A stretch of 10,020 nt of DNA from Acidobacteriota bacterium (GCA_030610025.1 JAUWSP010000054.1:1-10020); one strand, 5' to 3'; counted from the first letter of the stretch, positions 1 to 7,172 are shown. The notes: generated by a model from the sequence alone, not told the origin. Translations and numbers: made by a program.

Positions 1-370
1 CCGTGAAGAATCCCTTCTCCTTCAGGACTTCAGCCAGCGTCGTGACCTCGTCGGCCAGCTTGAAGGAGAGATTCAACAGCACCGCATGGCTGGGAGGATA
101 GAGCCCAGAGAAGATGCTCGAGTGGGAGGGGAGGGTCTCCGCCGTCACCGAGTAGGCCCGCTCGTAGAGAGTCCCCTCGGCGGCCAACCGGTCGATGGTG
201 GGAGTCTGGGCCTTTTCGTAGCCGTAGGGACCCAGGTGATCGGCGCGGGTCGTGTCCATGGTGATGACCACGACCGACTTCGACCTTTCGGGACCCGAAC
301 ATCCGGAGACGGACAGTCCAGCCAGAACCGCCAGAACCGCAACCCCCAGTCTGTTGTGAGGCTCTCCCAT
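1..370 (-). CDS. Sulfatase-like lipoprotein, Thr-nucleophile type (5' part only)
   Basis: Reading the minus strand from the ATG at 370 gives 123 codons before the left edge; the C-terminal three quarters are missing. Residues 8-24 form a lipoprotein signal peptide ending V21-S22-G23-C24, so the protein should be exported and lipid-anchored; Ser at +2 fits outer-membrane sorting if Lol rules apply. The sulfatase/alkaline-phosphatase fold begins with VVVITMDTTRADHLGPYGY, where D39 is the expected metal ligand. The nucleophile motif reads T79-L80-P81-S82-H83, followed by SSIFSGLYP. It aligns with the sulfatase signature C-x-P-S-R-x4-T-G, but Thr replaces the formylglycine Cys and His replaces Arg. 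An in-frame TGA at 407-409 leaves this ATG as the only sensible start; AGGA lies 12 nt upstream, rather far. It is transcribed divergently from the next sulfatase-like gene. The family is clear; the substrate is unknown, and 'sulfatase' activity is doubtful. Confidence 0.88.
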   Translation of the reverse strand, partial: MGEPHNRLGVAVLAVLAGLSVSGCSGPERSKSVVVITMDTTRADHLGPYGYEKAQTPTIDRLAAEGTLYERAYSVTAETLPSHSSIFSGLYPPSHAVLLNLSFKLADEVTTLAEVLKEKGFFT

Positions 371-416
371 GGACAGATCGATTCCTACCAGCTTCCAACT
401 GAAGCGTCAAACCAGA

Positions 417-431
417 TTCCGATGATCGGAA
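417..431. promoter_or_regulatory. Perfect 15-bp palindrome, candidate operator
   Basis: TTCCGAT-G-ATCGGAA is a perfect inverted repeat of 7-bp arms around one central base. It lies in the 163-bp spacer (371-533) between two divergently transcribed sulfatase-like genes, 47 bp from one start and 102 bp from the other. An odd-centred dyad of this size suits a dimeric transcriptional regulator. The spacer has no gene and is less GC-rich than its surroundings. On the minus strand a TTGACG-like -35 (405-410) can be paired with a poor -10 at 382-387; on the plus strand I see no convincing promoter pair. Operator function is inferred from position and symmetry only. Confidence 0.4.
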
Positions 432-533
432 ACGTCGTTTTGGCGCTTTCATACCGGTTTATTCCGGCTTTGCGATACTCTCAGGGCCGATCGACAATCG
501 ACCTGGGAGAAGGCCGACCCCAACCGGAGAAAC

Positions 534-1967
534 ATGAAATTCGATTCGAAGACCGCAGCTCTTGCAGCCACCGTCAGCCTGATCTTGCTCGGCTTCCTGC
601 CGGTGGCTTGTGGCACTCGGAGTGGCCCGGAGTCCGAGGCGTCACCGACTGCCCGGAACCTTCTCATCCTGTGTCTCGATACCCTGCGGACCGATCGGAT
701 GAGTGCCTATGGCCACGACCGTCCGACCACCCCGAGGATCGATCAACTGGCCGAACAGGGAGCTCTGTTCGAGCTCGCTCTCTCACAGTCGAACTGGACC
801 GTGCCGGCGACGGCCAGCATTCTCACCTCTCTCTACCCAAGCGAGCATGGTGCAGGTGTCAAAGGAGAGATCCGCAACCTGATGGAGTCCGAGGTCCAGC
901 AGCTTCGAAAGGAGACTCGGACACTGGGCCAGATCCTCTCCGAGGCCGGGTTCAGAACCGCCCTGCTTTCGGCCAACCCCTATCTGTTCGGACGTTTCAA
1001 ACGCGGCTTCGACGTCGCAGAGGTCGAGCGGACCGATGCCACGACCTTGACCGACAAGGCCATCGCCTTTGTCGATACCGCGGATGAGAACCCGTTCTTC
1101 CTATACGTCCAGTACATGGATCTGCACCCGCCCATCACCCCGCCTGGGCCCTTCTTCAACATGTTCGGCAAAGAGATTCCAGGCAAACGCGGCAAGCCGC
1201 ATACCGACTGGCGTTTCGGCAGTCACAACAATTTCAAGGGGCCAAATTTCCGCCAGTTCCGCGATCACAGGCTCGCTCTCCACGACGGCGCTCTGCGCTA
1301 CGTGGACACCGAGATCGGCAGATTGATCGATACCCTGCAACAGGCGGGTCACATGAAGGACACCTTGATCGTTGTCACCTCCGATCATGGCGAGGAGTAC
1401 TGGGATCATGCCGCACAGGAGAGAGCTCTCGCTGAGGACCCTCGCGGACTCTGGGGCATCGGGCATGGCCACTCCATGTACCAGGAGCTGCTGCGGGTAC
1501 CGCTTCTCTTTCGAGGGCCCGGCATCGAAGAGGGTCGCCGTATCGACTGCCCAGCCAGGCTGGTGGATATCGTGCCCACGGCGATGGAGATGCTCGGTCT
1601 GCCGATTCCGGGAGGGCTTCGGGGAACCAGCCTGACCCCCTTCTTGTCCACCACCGTCAAATCACCCATCTGCGAGCCGAGGCCTTCCCTCGCCGAGTCG
1701 CCGGCCTTCGGTCCCGACTCCAAGGCGATCACCTTCGGTGGGTACAAGCTGGTGCGCAGGTACGACGGCTTCGTCCAGCTCTTCGACCTGGAGCGCGACC
1801 CCGGGGAGTTGATCGATCTCTCGGACGAGCGGCCGGAGCTGGTGGCCGAGCTTACCGATCTGATAGAGCACGAGCTGTCCGGAGTCGATCCAGATGCGTC
1901 CGACGAAACCATGGATTTCGACGAAGACACCCTCGAGCAGCTTCGGACCCTCGGTTACATCGACTAG
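534..1967 (+). CDS. Sulfatase-like lipoprotein, Thr-nucleophile type
   Basis: A complete 477-residue protein. Residues 8-26 form a hydrophobic signal ending L22-P23-V24-A25-C26, a plausible but non-canonical lipobox because Pro sits at -3. The catalytic domain starts at about residue 42 (LLILCLDTLRTDRMSAYG, metal ligand D49). The nucleophile motif is W88-T89-V90-P91-A92-T93, then ASILTSLYP, with Thr at the formylglycine position and Thr instead of the usual Arg. The second half of the metal site is VVTSDHGEE, D284-H285, followed by a GHGHSMYQELLRVPLLFRGPG block typical of the superfamily. The protein ends with an acidic stretch and LEQLRTLGYID. D49/T89/D284/H285 matches the ligand pattern of LtaS and EptA. 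GGAG at 526-529 sits 4 nt before the ATG. The next paralogue starts 11 bp after the stop, implying cotranscription. Expected location is the periplasm, membrane-anchored. Phosphodiesterase, phosphotransferase or an unusual sulfatase are all possible. Confidence 0.93.
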   Translation: MKFDSKTAALAATVSLILLGFLPVACGTRSGPESEASPTARNLLILCLDTLRTDRMSAYGHDRPTTPRIDQLAEQGALFELALSQSNWTVPATASILTSLYPSEHGAGVKGEIRNLMESEVQQLRKETRTLGQILSEAGFRTALLSANPYLFGRFKRGFDVAEVERTDATTLTDKAIAFVDTADENPFFLYVQYMDLHPPITPPGPFFNMFGKEIPGKRGKPHTDWRFGSHNNFKGPNFRQFRDHRLALHDGALRYVDTEIGRLIDTLQQAGHMKDTLIVVTSDHGEEYWDHAAQERALAEDPRGLWGIGHGHSMYQELLRVPLLFRGPGIEEGRRIDCPARLVDIVPTAMEMLGLPIPGGLRGTSLTPFLSTTVKSPICEPRPSLAESPAFGPDSKAITFGGYKLVRRYDGFVQLFDLERDPGELIDLSDERPELVAELTDLIEHELSGVDPDASDETMDFDEDTLEQLRTLGYID

Positions 1968-1978
1968 AGTCTCGCCGC

Positions 1979-3424
1979 ATGTCCCGGTATCCAACTCGAC
2001 TCCGCCAGCAGCGCCTCTGGCGCGCAGCCACCCTTGTGCTGAGCCTCACTGGCCTGCTGCTGGGCGGCTGCCGGCCCGCTGAGACTGAACGCGAGCTGCC
2101 ACCCATCCTCTTCATATCGCTGGACACCTTGCGCTGGGACGCGCTGGGAGCGGTGCGAGACGCCCCCACTTCGCTGACGCCGAACCTCGATCGGTTCGCG
2201 GCCGACTCAGTGCTGCTGAGCAAGGCCGTAGTCCCGATGCCGTTCACCCTGTCGTCCCACATGTCCATGTTCACGGGCCTCTACCCCCAGGTCCATCGGG
2301 TGACGACGCCCAAGGACAGCCTGACCAGCGGCATCCAGACCCTGTCCGAGATCCTGCAACAGGCCGGCTACCGGACCATCGGCAGGGTTACCAACGACTG
2401 GCTGAAAGCAGAGTTCGGTTTCGGACGCGGCTTCGAGGACTACGAGCGTCTCCCCCACCGCCTTACCTACTCCGACAGGGTCAACGCCAGCGCCGCCGAA
2501 GCGCTGGCCTCGGCGGCCGAGGACCCCCGCCCCCTGTTTCTCTTCTTGCACTACATGGATGCTCACTCGGACTTCTTTCAACAGGGACGCAACCGACTGC
2601 CGTACTACTCCCCTCCCGTGTTTCGAGAGAAACAGGACGCAGCGAGCCAGGTTGTCTTCTGTGACGATCAAGGGCGCTGCGCGACGCAATTTCTGCTCGA
2701 GGCCGATCGGGAGGGGCGCACAATTCCCGAAAAGCAGGTCGAGACGCTCCGCAGCCTCTACGAATCCGGCGTCCAGTACCTGGATCGTGACCTGGGAAAG
2801 CTCTTCGATCTCTTGAAGGAAAAGGGCCTCTACGACAAGGCTCTCATCGTGGTCACCTCGGATCATGGCGAGGAGTTCCAGGAGCACGGCAAGTTTCTAC
2901 ACAGCCAGATCTATGATGAGTCTGTGCGAGTCGGCCTCCTCCTCAAGCTGCCCAACCAGGACCTGGCAGGCACCAGGGTCGACTCGCAGATCGAAATCGT
3001 CGACCTGTTGCCGACCCTCCTGGATCTAGTTGGTCTGCAGGGCTCGAATCCCGTCCAGGGACGCAGCCTCGTGCCCTTGATGCAAGGAGAGACCTTCAGC
3101 GACAGCGCCGCCCTGAGTCAGAACAAGCTGAACCGGGCGCGCTTCGCGCTGCGAACCGAGAACTACAAGATCATTCACGACCTGAAGGCCGGTACCGAAG
3201 AGGTCTACGATCTCCGTAAGGACCCTGGTGAGACGACCAATCTCGCCGAATCCCGTCCGGAGCTGACGGCACGTCTGCGCCGGCAGCTCCGAGAGTTTGT
3301 GAAGGCCAACCGAGAGTTGGCCCGGGAGCTCAATCCGGAGGATGCGCCGGAGACGGCGACTGGACAAAGCGTGCTGACCAAGGAAGAGCGGGAACGGCTC
3401 GAGGCGCTGGGCTATATCCAGTGA
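1979..3424 (+). CDS. Sulfatase-like lipoprotein, Thr-nucleophile type, divergent active site
   Basis: A 481-residue protein with signal peptide residues 13-31 and the good lipobox L28-G29-G30-C31. The domain opens with ILFISLDTLRWDALGAVRD: the metal Asp D49 is kept but the usual Tyr-Gly after it is lost. The nucleophile motif is F89-T90-L91-S92-S93-H94, then MSMFTGLYP, so Thr stands at the formylglycine position and the normally conserved Pro is Ser. The later metal pair is D295-H296 in VVTSDHGEEFQEHGKFLH. An insertion around residues 200-250 with two Cys (FCDDQGRC) is not seen in the paralogues in this window. The C-terminus is RERLEALGYIQ, the same tail type as its neighbours. The start is only 11 bp downstream of the preceding stop with no clear Shine-Dalgarno, so translation may depend on coupling. 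The gene converges on the next one. It is the most diverged of the three complete copies; its substrate cannot be named. Confidence 0.92.
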   Translation: MSRYPTRLRQQRLWRAATLVLSLTGLLLGGCRPAETERELPPILFISLDTLRWDALGAVRDAPTSLTPNLDRFAADSVLLSKAVVPMPFTLSSHMSMFTGLYPQVHRVTTPKDSLTSGIQTLSEILQQAGYRTIGRVTNDWLKAEFGFGRGFEDYERLPHRLTYSDRVNASAAEALASAAEDPRPLFLFLHYMDAHSDFFQQGRNRLPYYSPPVFREKQDAASQVVFCDDQGRCATQFLLEADREGRTIPEKQVETLRSLYESGVQYLDRDLGKLFDLLKEKGLYDKALIVVTSDHGEEFQEHGKFLHSQIYDESVRVGLLLKLPNQDLAGTRVDSQIEIVDLLPTLLDLVGLQGSNPVQGRSLVPLMQGETFSDSAALSQNKLNRARFALRTENYKIIHDLKAGTEEVYDLRKDPGETTNLAESRPELTARLRRQLREFVKANRELARELNPEDAPETATGQSVLTKEERERLEALGYIQ

Positions 3425-3429
3425 GGCGA

Positions 3430-3470
3430 GAGCCCGGCGCGCGGCCCCCTCATACTGCTACCACGGGCTC
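3430..3470. terminator. Weak inverted repeat between convergent genes
   Basis: The 46-bp spacer between two convergent genes contains GAGCCCG (3430-3436) and CGGGCTC (3464-3470), a perfect 7-bp inverted repeat with a 27-nt GC-rich loop. It could serve as a bidirectional transcription stop. There is no T-run on either side and the loop is long, so this is a weak candidate. Confidence 0.22.
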
Positions 3471-4877
3471 CTAGTCGAGGTATCCCAGGGCCCGCAGCTG
3501 CTCTTCCACTTCGGGGTCGAGCTCACCGTACTCTGACGCCGCCAGCTCGGTCGCCCGCATCCACTCGAACCAGTCCGACAGCTGGCCCTCGAAATCGGAG
3601 ACGGCGTTGGGATCTCGCGTGGCGAGATCGTCTTGTTCGCCGAGATCCTGCTTGTATTCATAGAGCTCGATGCGACCCGACTCCTGGCTGAAGATCATGC
3701 GTTGTGAGGCGCCGGTCACAGCTCGCTGCCGGCCGAAAAACCTGGACTCGCTGATCGCCGACTTCGGCCCGAGCTCCTCTCCTCTCAGCAGGGCGGCCAC
3801 GCTGCGACCCTGGACCTGCTCCGGGGCGGCAGCGCCAACCAGCTCCAGGAGCGTCGGCATCAGGTCGATGGTTTCGACGACATCCGGCACCTGAGAGCCC
3901 CCGAGGGCCAGGGGCGACCGAATGATCAGCGGCACCCGAGTCACGGTCGAATAGAGCTTCTCGTGAAGCACCGAGCCGTGCTCCTGAAACTCCTCGCCGT
4001 GGTCCGATATCACCACCAGGGTGGCACGATCGTAGATCCCGAGCGCCTCGAGCTCGGCCACGAAACTGCCGATCCAGTCGTCGACATAGCGGATGCCGGC
4101 GTCGTAGAGCGCCAGAGCGTAGGCAACATCGTTGTCGGGCAGCGTCAGGGGCTGATCGGAGCTGGCGCTCTGACGAATGGTCTCCATCGCCAGGGCTGTC
4201 GGCTCGAAGCCAGGCGATGGCGGGGCCAGGCCCTCCAGGAACTGGGAGCGCCAGGGCTCGGGAGGGTCATAGGGAGTGTGCACATCGTAGGTGTGGATCA
4301 GGAGCAAAAAGTCCTCGTCGGCGTGATCGCGCACCCAATTGAGGGCTTTCGGCCCGATCTCCTCGAGGCCGCCCCGCCGATCGACCTTGGTCTGGAATCC
4401 CTGCAGAAGCCCGAAGCCTCGATTCATGTAACCCCCGTCCACGAATGCGCCAGTGGCGAATCCGTGGTCCGAGAAGACCTCGGCCAGGGTGGTGATCTCC
4501 TGGGAGAGACGGTCTTTCTTACCTTTCACGCCATGTGCCGAGGGGTAGAGGGAGGTGAGAATCGAAGCCTGCGAAGGCGGCGTCGTCGGAGCCTGACTGA
4601 AGGCCCACTCGAAGAGCACTCCCTCCCGGGCGAGGGCATCGATGACCGGACTTGTCGGCCGGGGATTGCCATAGCAGCCCAGGCGATCGGCGCGCAGCGT
4701 ATCGATGTCGAAGATGATTACCGGATGCGGCCCAGCCTTCTGCCGAGGGGGCTCTCGAGTCGGGTTCCGGGAACACCCTGTGACCAGACTGAGGAGTGCG
4801 AATGCCAGAGCCAGGCCGCTAGAAAGCGTTCGCCCGAGGGCTCTCAGAGAGCCGTGAGATTGGAAGATCTGGAACAT
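3471..4877 (-). CDS. Sulfatase-like lipoprotein, Thr-nucleophile type
   Basis: A complete 468-residue protein. Residues 18-35 form a lipoprotein signal ending L31-V32-T33-G34-C35, followed by a Pro/basic linker. The catalytic domain begins VIIFDIDTLRADRLGCYG with metal ligand D59. The nucleophile segment is T98-T99-P100-P101-S102-Q103, then ASILTSLYPSAHG; T99 aligns with the formylglycine Cys and Q103 with Arg. The second metal pair is D292-H293 in VVISDHGEEFQEHGSVLH. The protein ends EEQLRALGYLD. ASILTSLYPS and the SQ just before the motif are shared with the copy at 534-1967, suggesting these two are the closest pair here. AGAGGT lies about 10 nt before the ATG. The gene follows a glycosyltransferase gene by 30 bp on the same strand, so both are probably one transcript, linking this lipoprotein to glycan synthesis. 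The actual substrate (sulfate, phosphate or phospho-alcohol ester) is unknown. Confidence 0.93.
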   Translation of the reverse strand: MFQIFQSHGSLRALGRTLSSGLALAFALLSLVTGCSRNPTREPPRQKAGPHPVIIFDIDTLRADRLGCYGNPRPTSPVIDALAREGVLFEWAFSQAPTTPPSQASILTSLYPSAHGVKGKKDRLSQEITTLAEVFSDHGFATGAFVDGGYMNRGFGLLQGFQTKVDRRGGLEEIGPKALNWVRDHADEDFLLLIHTYDVHTPYDPPEPWRSQFLEGLAPPSPGFEPTALAMETIRQSASSDQPLTLPDNDVAYALALYDAGIRYVDDWIGSFVAELEALGIYDRATLVVISDHGEEFQEHGSVLHEKLYSTVTRVPLIIRSPLALGGSQVPDVVETIDLMPTLLELVGAAAPEQVQGRSVAALLRGEELGPKSAISESRFFGRQRAVTGASQRMIFSQESGRIELYEYKQDLGEQDDLATRDPNAVSDFEGQLSDWFEWMRATELAASEYGELDPEVEEQLRALGYLD

Positions 4878-4907
4878 GACGATGTCTACCTCTGGGAAAT
4901 ACCTCGG

Positions 4908-6008
4908 TCAGCCCGGCAAGCCGCCCAGCAGGTCGACAAGCTCGCCCTCGGCCCGCTGCCTGGAGTAATGCTCCGAGACGACCTGCAGGCCGGCTGAGGA
5001 AAGCGATCGCCATAGATCTCGATCCTCATGGAGTCGGCACGTCGCGTCCGCGAACGAAGCTTCGTCGTCGGCGATCAAGACGCTCTCTTCGTGGATCACA
5101 GGCATCCCTTCGCAGGCAACGGACGTGGCGACACAAGGCAGTCCTCGGGCGAGGCTCTGGGTGATCTTGCCCTTGACCCCGGCGCCGTACCGCAGCGGTG
5201 CCACGGAGATCCGAGCGCGCGCGAAGATCGAATCCAGCTCTCGGACCCAACCAACGACTGTCACCCCCGGTGCCGCCAGGTGATTCATGTGCCTGGCCGC
5301 CTCGCTGCCGACAATCCAGAACGGCTCCTCGGGCAACTTCATGCGAACTCTCGGCAGGATCTTCGATACAAACCACTCCACCCCATCCTGATTGGGTCGA
5401 TGCTCGAACCCACCCACAAAAAGGAGCCCACGCCGAGTGTCGAAATCCTCCACTTCGCCAAGCGGCTCATGGATCATCGAAATGATCCTCAAACTTGCAT
5501 CCGGACAGAGCTCCTGAACGAGGCGGGCCTCCTCGGCACTCACCAGGATCGTCGAATCGACCTGTCGGATGACCGCCAGCTCTAGCTTACGAGTCGCTTC
5601 GGCCTGCTTCGCCGCTCCGGCCTCCTGTGACAGCACGGCCTCACGTTCCTCACGTAGGAAGTGCAGATCCACCGTATCGAAGATCACCTGGGCCCGGGGA
5701 CAGTACTTCCGGACGCTGGCTAGCAGGCGGTGCGCAACACTGACGCGGCAGAGCCAGATCGAGTCGTAGCTGGCACCCTGGCGGCGAAGATGGCGTTTCA
5801 GGGAAAGGCTGAAAGGGGCTCGTAGGACCGTTACTCCAGATTGCAGCAACCGAGATGCCCACGGCTCAGAAACAGCCAGATCGGCCGTGGCGTAGGTCAC
5901 GTCGCATCCCAGTGAGCGCAGGATCTCCAACAGTCGCCACATTCTGAGCGAGCCCGCATCCCGATCCGGGGTGAGAGTCCGGTGATCGACTACGAGGATC
6001 CTTGGCAT
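4908..6008 (-). CDS. GT4-type glycosyltransferase (GT-B fold)
   Basis: A complete 366-residue protein without signal peptide or membrane span, so cytosolic or peripheral. It should transfer a sugar from an activated nucleotide donor to a growing glycan. The N-terminal Rossmann half starts ILVVDHRTLTPDRDAGSLRM (residues 4-23), a common opening in this subfamily, and contains VIFDTVDLHFLREERE (108-123). The C-terminal donor-binding half begins LLFVGGFEHRPNQDGVEWF (195-213), followed by VVGWVREL and the donor-site motif PLRYGAGVKGKITQSLARGL (271-290), which includes basic K279 and K281. Gln284 sits where many GT4 enzymes have the second Glu of E-x7-E; Gln there is not rare in this subfamily. The region is related to the GT4 domain of the fusion protein at 7225-10020. 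It leads a two-gene minus-strand transcript with the sulfatase-like lipoprotein 30 bp downstream. No strong Shine-Dalgarno precedes the ATG. The donor and acceptor cannot be told from sequence. Confidence 0.9.
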   Translation of the reverse strand: MPRILVVDHRTLTPDRDAGSLRMWRLLEILRSLGCDVTYATADLAVSEPWASRLLQSGVTVLRAPFSLSLKRHLRRQGASYDSIWLCRVSVAHRLLASVRKYCPRAQVIFDTVDLHFLREEREAVLSQEAGAAKQAEATRKLELAVIRQVDSTILVSAEEARLVQELCPDASLRIISMIHEPLGEVEDFDTRRGLLFVGGFEHRPNQDGVEWFVSKILPRVRMKLPEEPFWIVGSEAARHMNHLAAPGVTVVGWVRELDSIFARARISVAPLRYGAGVKGKITQSLARGLPCVATSVACEGMPVIHEESVLIADDEASFADATCRLHEDRDLWRSLSSAGLQVVSEHYSRQRAEGELVDLLGGLPG

Positions 6009-6043
6009 CGGTATCTGGCCTTGGGGTCCATGGTTGCGGCTTC

Positions 6044-6054
6044 TGGCTCAGCCA
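6044..6054. promoter_or_regulatory. Palindrome TGGCT-C-AGCCA, possible operator
   Basis: A perfect 5-bp inverted repeat with one central base, 36-46 bp upstream of the minus-strand glycosyltransferase start at 6008, inside the 157-bp divergent spacer 6009-6165. It is short enough to arise by chance in GC-rich DNA. Its position near where a minus-strand promoter should lie is the only support for a regulatory role. Confidence 0.2.
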
Positions 6055-6118
6055 AACCGTCTCATCCTACCCCGCCCCTGGAGAGTCCAGTCCCCACATC
6101 TTCGAAGGGAACCCGCGA

Positions 6119-6130
6119 CCCTCCAGAGGG
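6119..6130. promoter_or_regulatory. Inverted repeat CCCTC-CA-GAGGG
   Basis: Perfect 5-bp arms around two bases, in the divergent spacer between the two glycosyltransferase genes and 36-47 bp upstream of the plus-strand ATG at 6166. A 2-nt loop is too tight for a good RNA hairpin, so a DNA-binding site is the likelier reading if it means anything. It overlaps the region expected to hold the plus-strand promoter. Confidence 0.2.
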
Positions 6131-6134
6131 CCGA

Positions 6135-6151
6135 CGGGTAGCCCTTACCCG
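6135..6151 (+). promoter_or_regulatory. 6-bp hairpin CGGGTA-GCCCT-TACCCG before the GT2 gene
   Basis: Perfect 6-bp arms with a 5-nt loop, ending 14 nt before the ATG at 6166. If transcribed it would fold just upstream of the initiation region, where no Shine-Dalgarno can be seen; alternatively it is an operator. The half-site CGGGT/ACCCG recurs, with different spacing, in the hairpin at 7154-7170 ahead of the fusion gene. Function is unproven. Confidence 0.25.
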
Positions 6152-6165
6152 CAGCATCCTCGCAT

Positions 6166-7146
6166 ATGATCCACACTGTGAGCTCAACCCCCGAGGTCAG
6201 CGTCATCATCTGTACTCGGAACCGATCCCGATTGCTTGCTGACGCTTGCGAGGCCATGCTCGAGATGGAGGCTCCCGACTCGCCCTGGGAGCTTCTCATC
6301 GTGGACAACGACTCCACCGACGACACGCTGCAACTGGCGAAATCCATCGAAACGGCCAACCCGGAGAGGGTTCGCGTGATGGTCGAGAAGGAAGTGGGGC
6401 TGTCAGCCACCCGCAATGCCGGCATTCGAGCCGCCCATGGACAGATCCTCGCCTTCCTCGACGACGATGCCTTCCCGGCCAGGGATTGGCTGACAGGAAT
6501 CGTCGAAGCACTTTCCGATCCCCAGGTCCTTTGTGCCGGCGGCCCCGTGGACCCTCTCTTTCAGGGTGAGCTGCCAGACTGGCTGGACGACCGCTTCCTC
6601 CCCTACCTCACCGTCTGGGACAAAGGCCCGGAGACGGTGCCCCTGACCTACAACGAGTATCCGCGCGGCGCCAACATCGCGTACCGACGTGAGGCCTTCG
6701 ATCGATTCGGACTGTTCAGCCCCCATCTGGGGCGCAAGGGTCGCGCCCTGACATCTTGCGAAGAGATCGAACACTGCCTGCGAATCGAGCGCGGAGGCGG
6801 CCAGATCGTCTACACACCAGCCGCCAGGATCCGCCACTGGGTCGATGCGAGCCGCATCACGCCCGAATGGATGGTCAAGAGATTCGCCGCCCAGGGACGA
6901 TCCGAAGCGATCATCCATTGGCAGCATGCCGGACACACGGGACTGCGACGAGGGCTACGCGTCTACCTTGCCAACGCAAGGCGGACCGAGGGGGGATCCA
7001 CCGACGCCGACACTCTGTACCGCCGATCGACCCAGGCCACCTTCCGCGCCTTTCTTCTGGCCTGCTTCGACGTGCCGCTCCGGATCCCAAGATACGACCC
7101 ACTGCCGGAGGCAGGACCACCCAAGCCGTGGCTACCCTTTCAGTGA
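6166..7146 (+). CDS. GT2 family glycosyltransferase
   Basis: A complete 326-residue protein with a GT-A fold and an inverting mechanism by family. It opens with VSVIICTRNRSRLLADAC (residues 11-28), the nucleotide-binding strand, followed by LIVDNDSTDDT (44-54) and GLSATRNAGIRAAHG (78-92). The metal-binding DxD motif is FLDDDAFP with D99-D100-D101. The acceptor side has PRGANIAYRREAFDRFG (166-182) and S197-C198-E199-E200, matching the catalytic-base 'ED' position. There is no signal peptide and no long membrane span, so it acts on the cytoplasmic face. The ATG at 6166 has no Shine-Dalgarno. A GTG at 6178 would give a start only eight residues before the core fold, and TATGAT at 6165-6170 lies 7 nt before it, so a leaderless GTG start is possible. 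It is divergent from the GT4 gene and precedes the fusion gene on the same strand by 78 bp. The sugar donor is unknown. Confidence 0.92.
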   Translation: MIHTVSSTPEVSVIICTRNRSRLLADACEAMLEMEAPDSPWELLIVDNDSTDDTLQLAKSIETANPERVRVMVEKEVGLSATRNAGIRAAHGQILAFLDDDAFPARDWLTGIVEALSDPQVLCAGGPVDPLFQGELPDWLDDRFLPYLTVWDKGPETVPLTYNEYPRGANIAYRREAFDRFGLFSPHLGRKGRALTSCEEIEHCLRIERGGGQIVYTPAARIRHWVDASRITPEWMVKRFAAQGRSEAIIHWQHAGHTGLRRGLRVYLANARRTEGGSTDADTLYRRSTQATFRAFLLACFDVPLRIPRYDPLPEAGPPKPWLPFQ

Positions 7147-7151
7147 ATCTC

Positions 7152-7172
7152 TGCACGGGTGCAACCCGTGTA
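7152..7172 (+). terminator. Stable hairpin after the GT2 gene, possible terminator
   Basis: CACGGGT (7154-7160), loop GCA, ACCCGTG (7164-7170) is a perfect 7-bp stem with a 3-nt loop, extended by one G-T wobble and one T-A pair to 9 bp. It begins 6 nt after the stop codon of the glycosyltransferase gene, where a terminator is expected, and a good promoter follows at once. No T-run follows, so intrinsic termination is uncertain; it could also stabilise the mRNA 3' end or be an operator. Confidence 0.4.

Noticed and set aside
86..1087. A 333-codon plus-strand open frame spanning the divergent spacer.
   Set aside because: It overlaps two well-supported sulfatase-like genes, one in antisense and one in another frame, and its translation is Arg/Pro/Ser-rich without motifs.
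1..4877. Calling the four lipoproteins arylsulfatases.
   Set aside because: None has Cys or Ser at the position that becomes formylglycine; only the superfamily assignment is safe.
3963..4997. A 344-codon plus-strand open frame.
   Set aside because: It is antisense to the sulfatase-like lipoprotein gene at 3471-4877, which has signal peptide, nucleophile and metal motifs; the antisense product has none.
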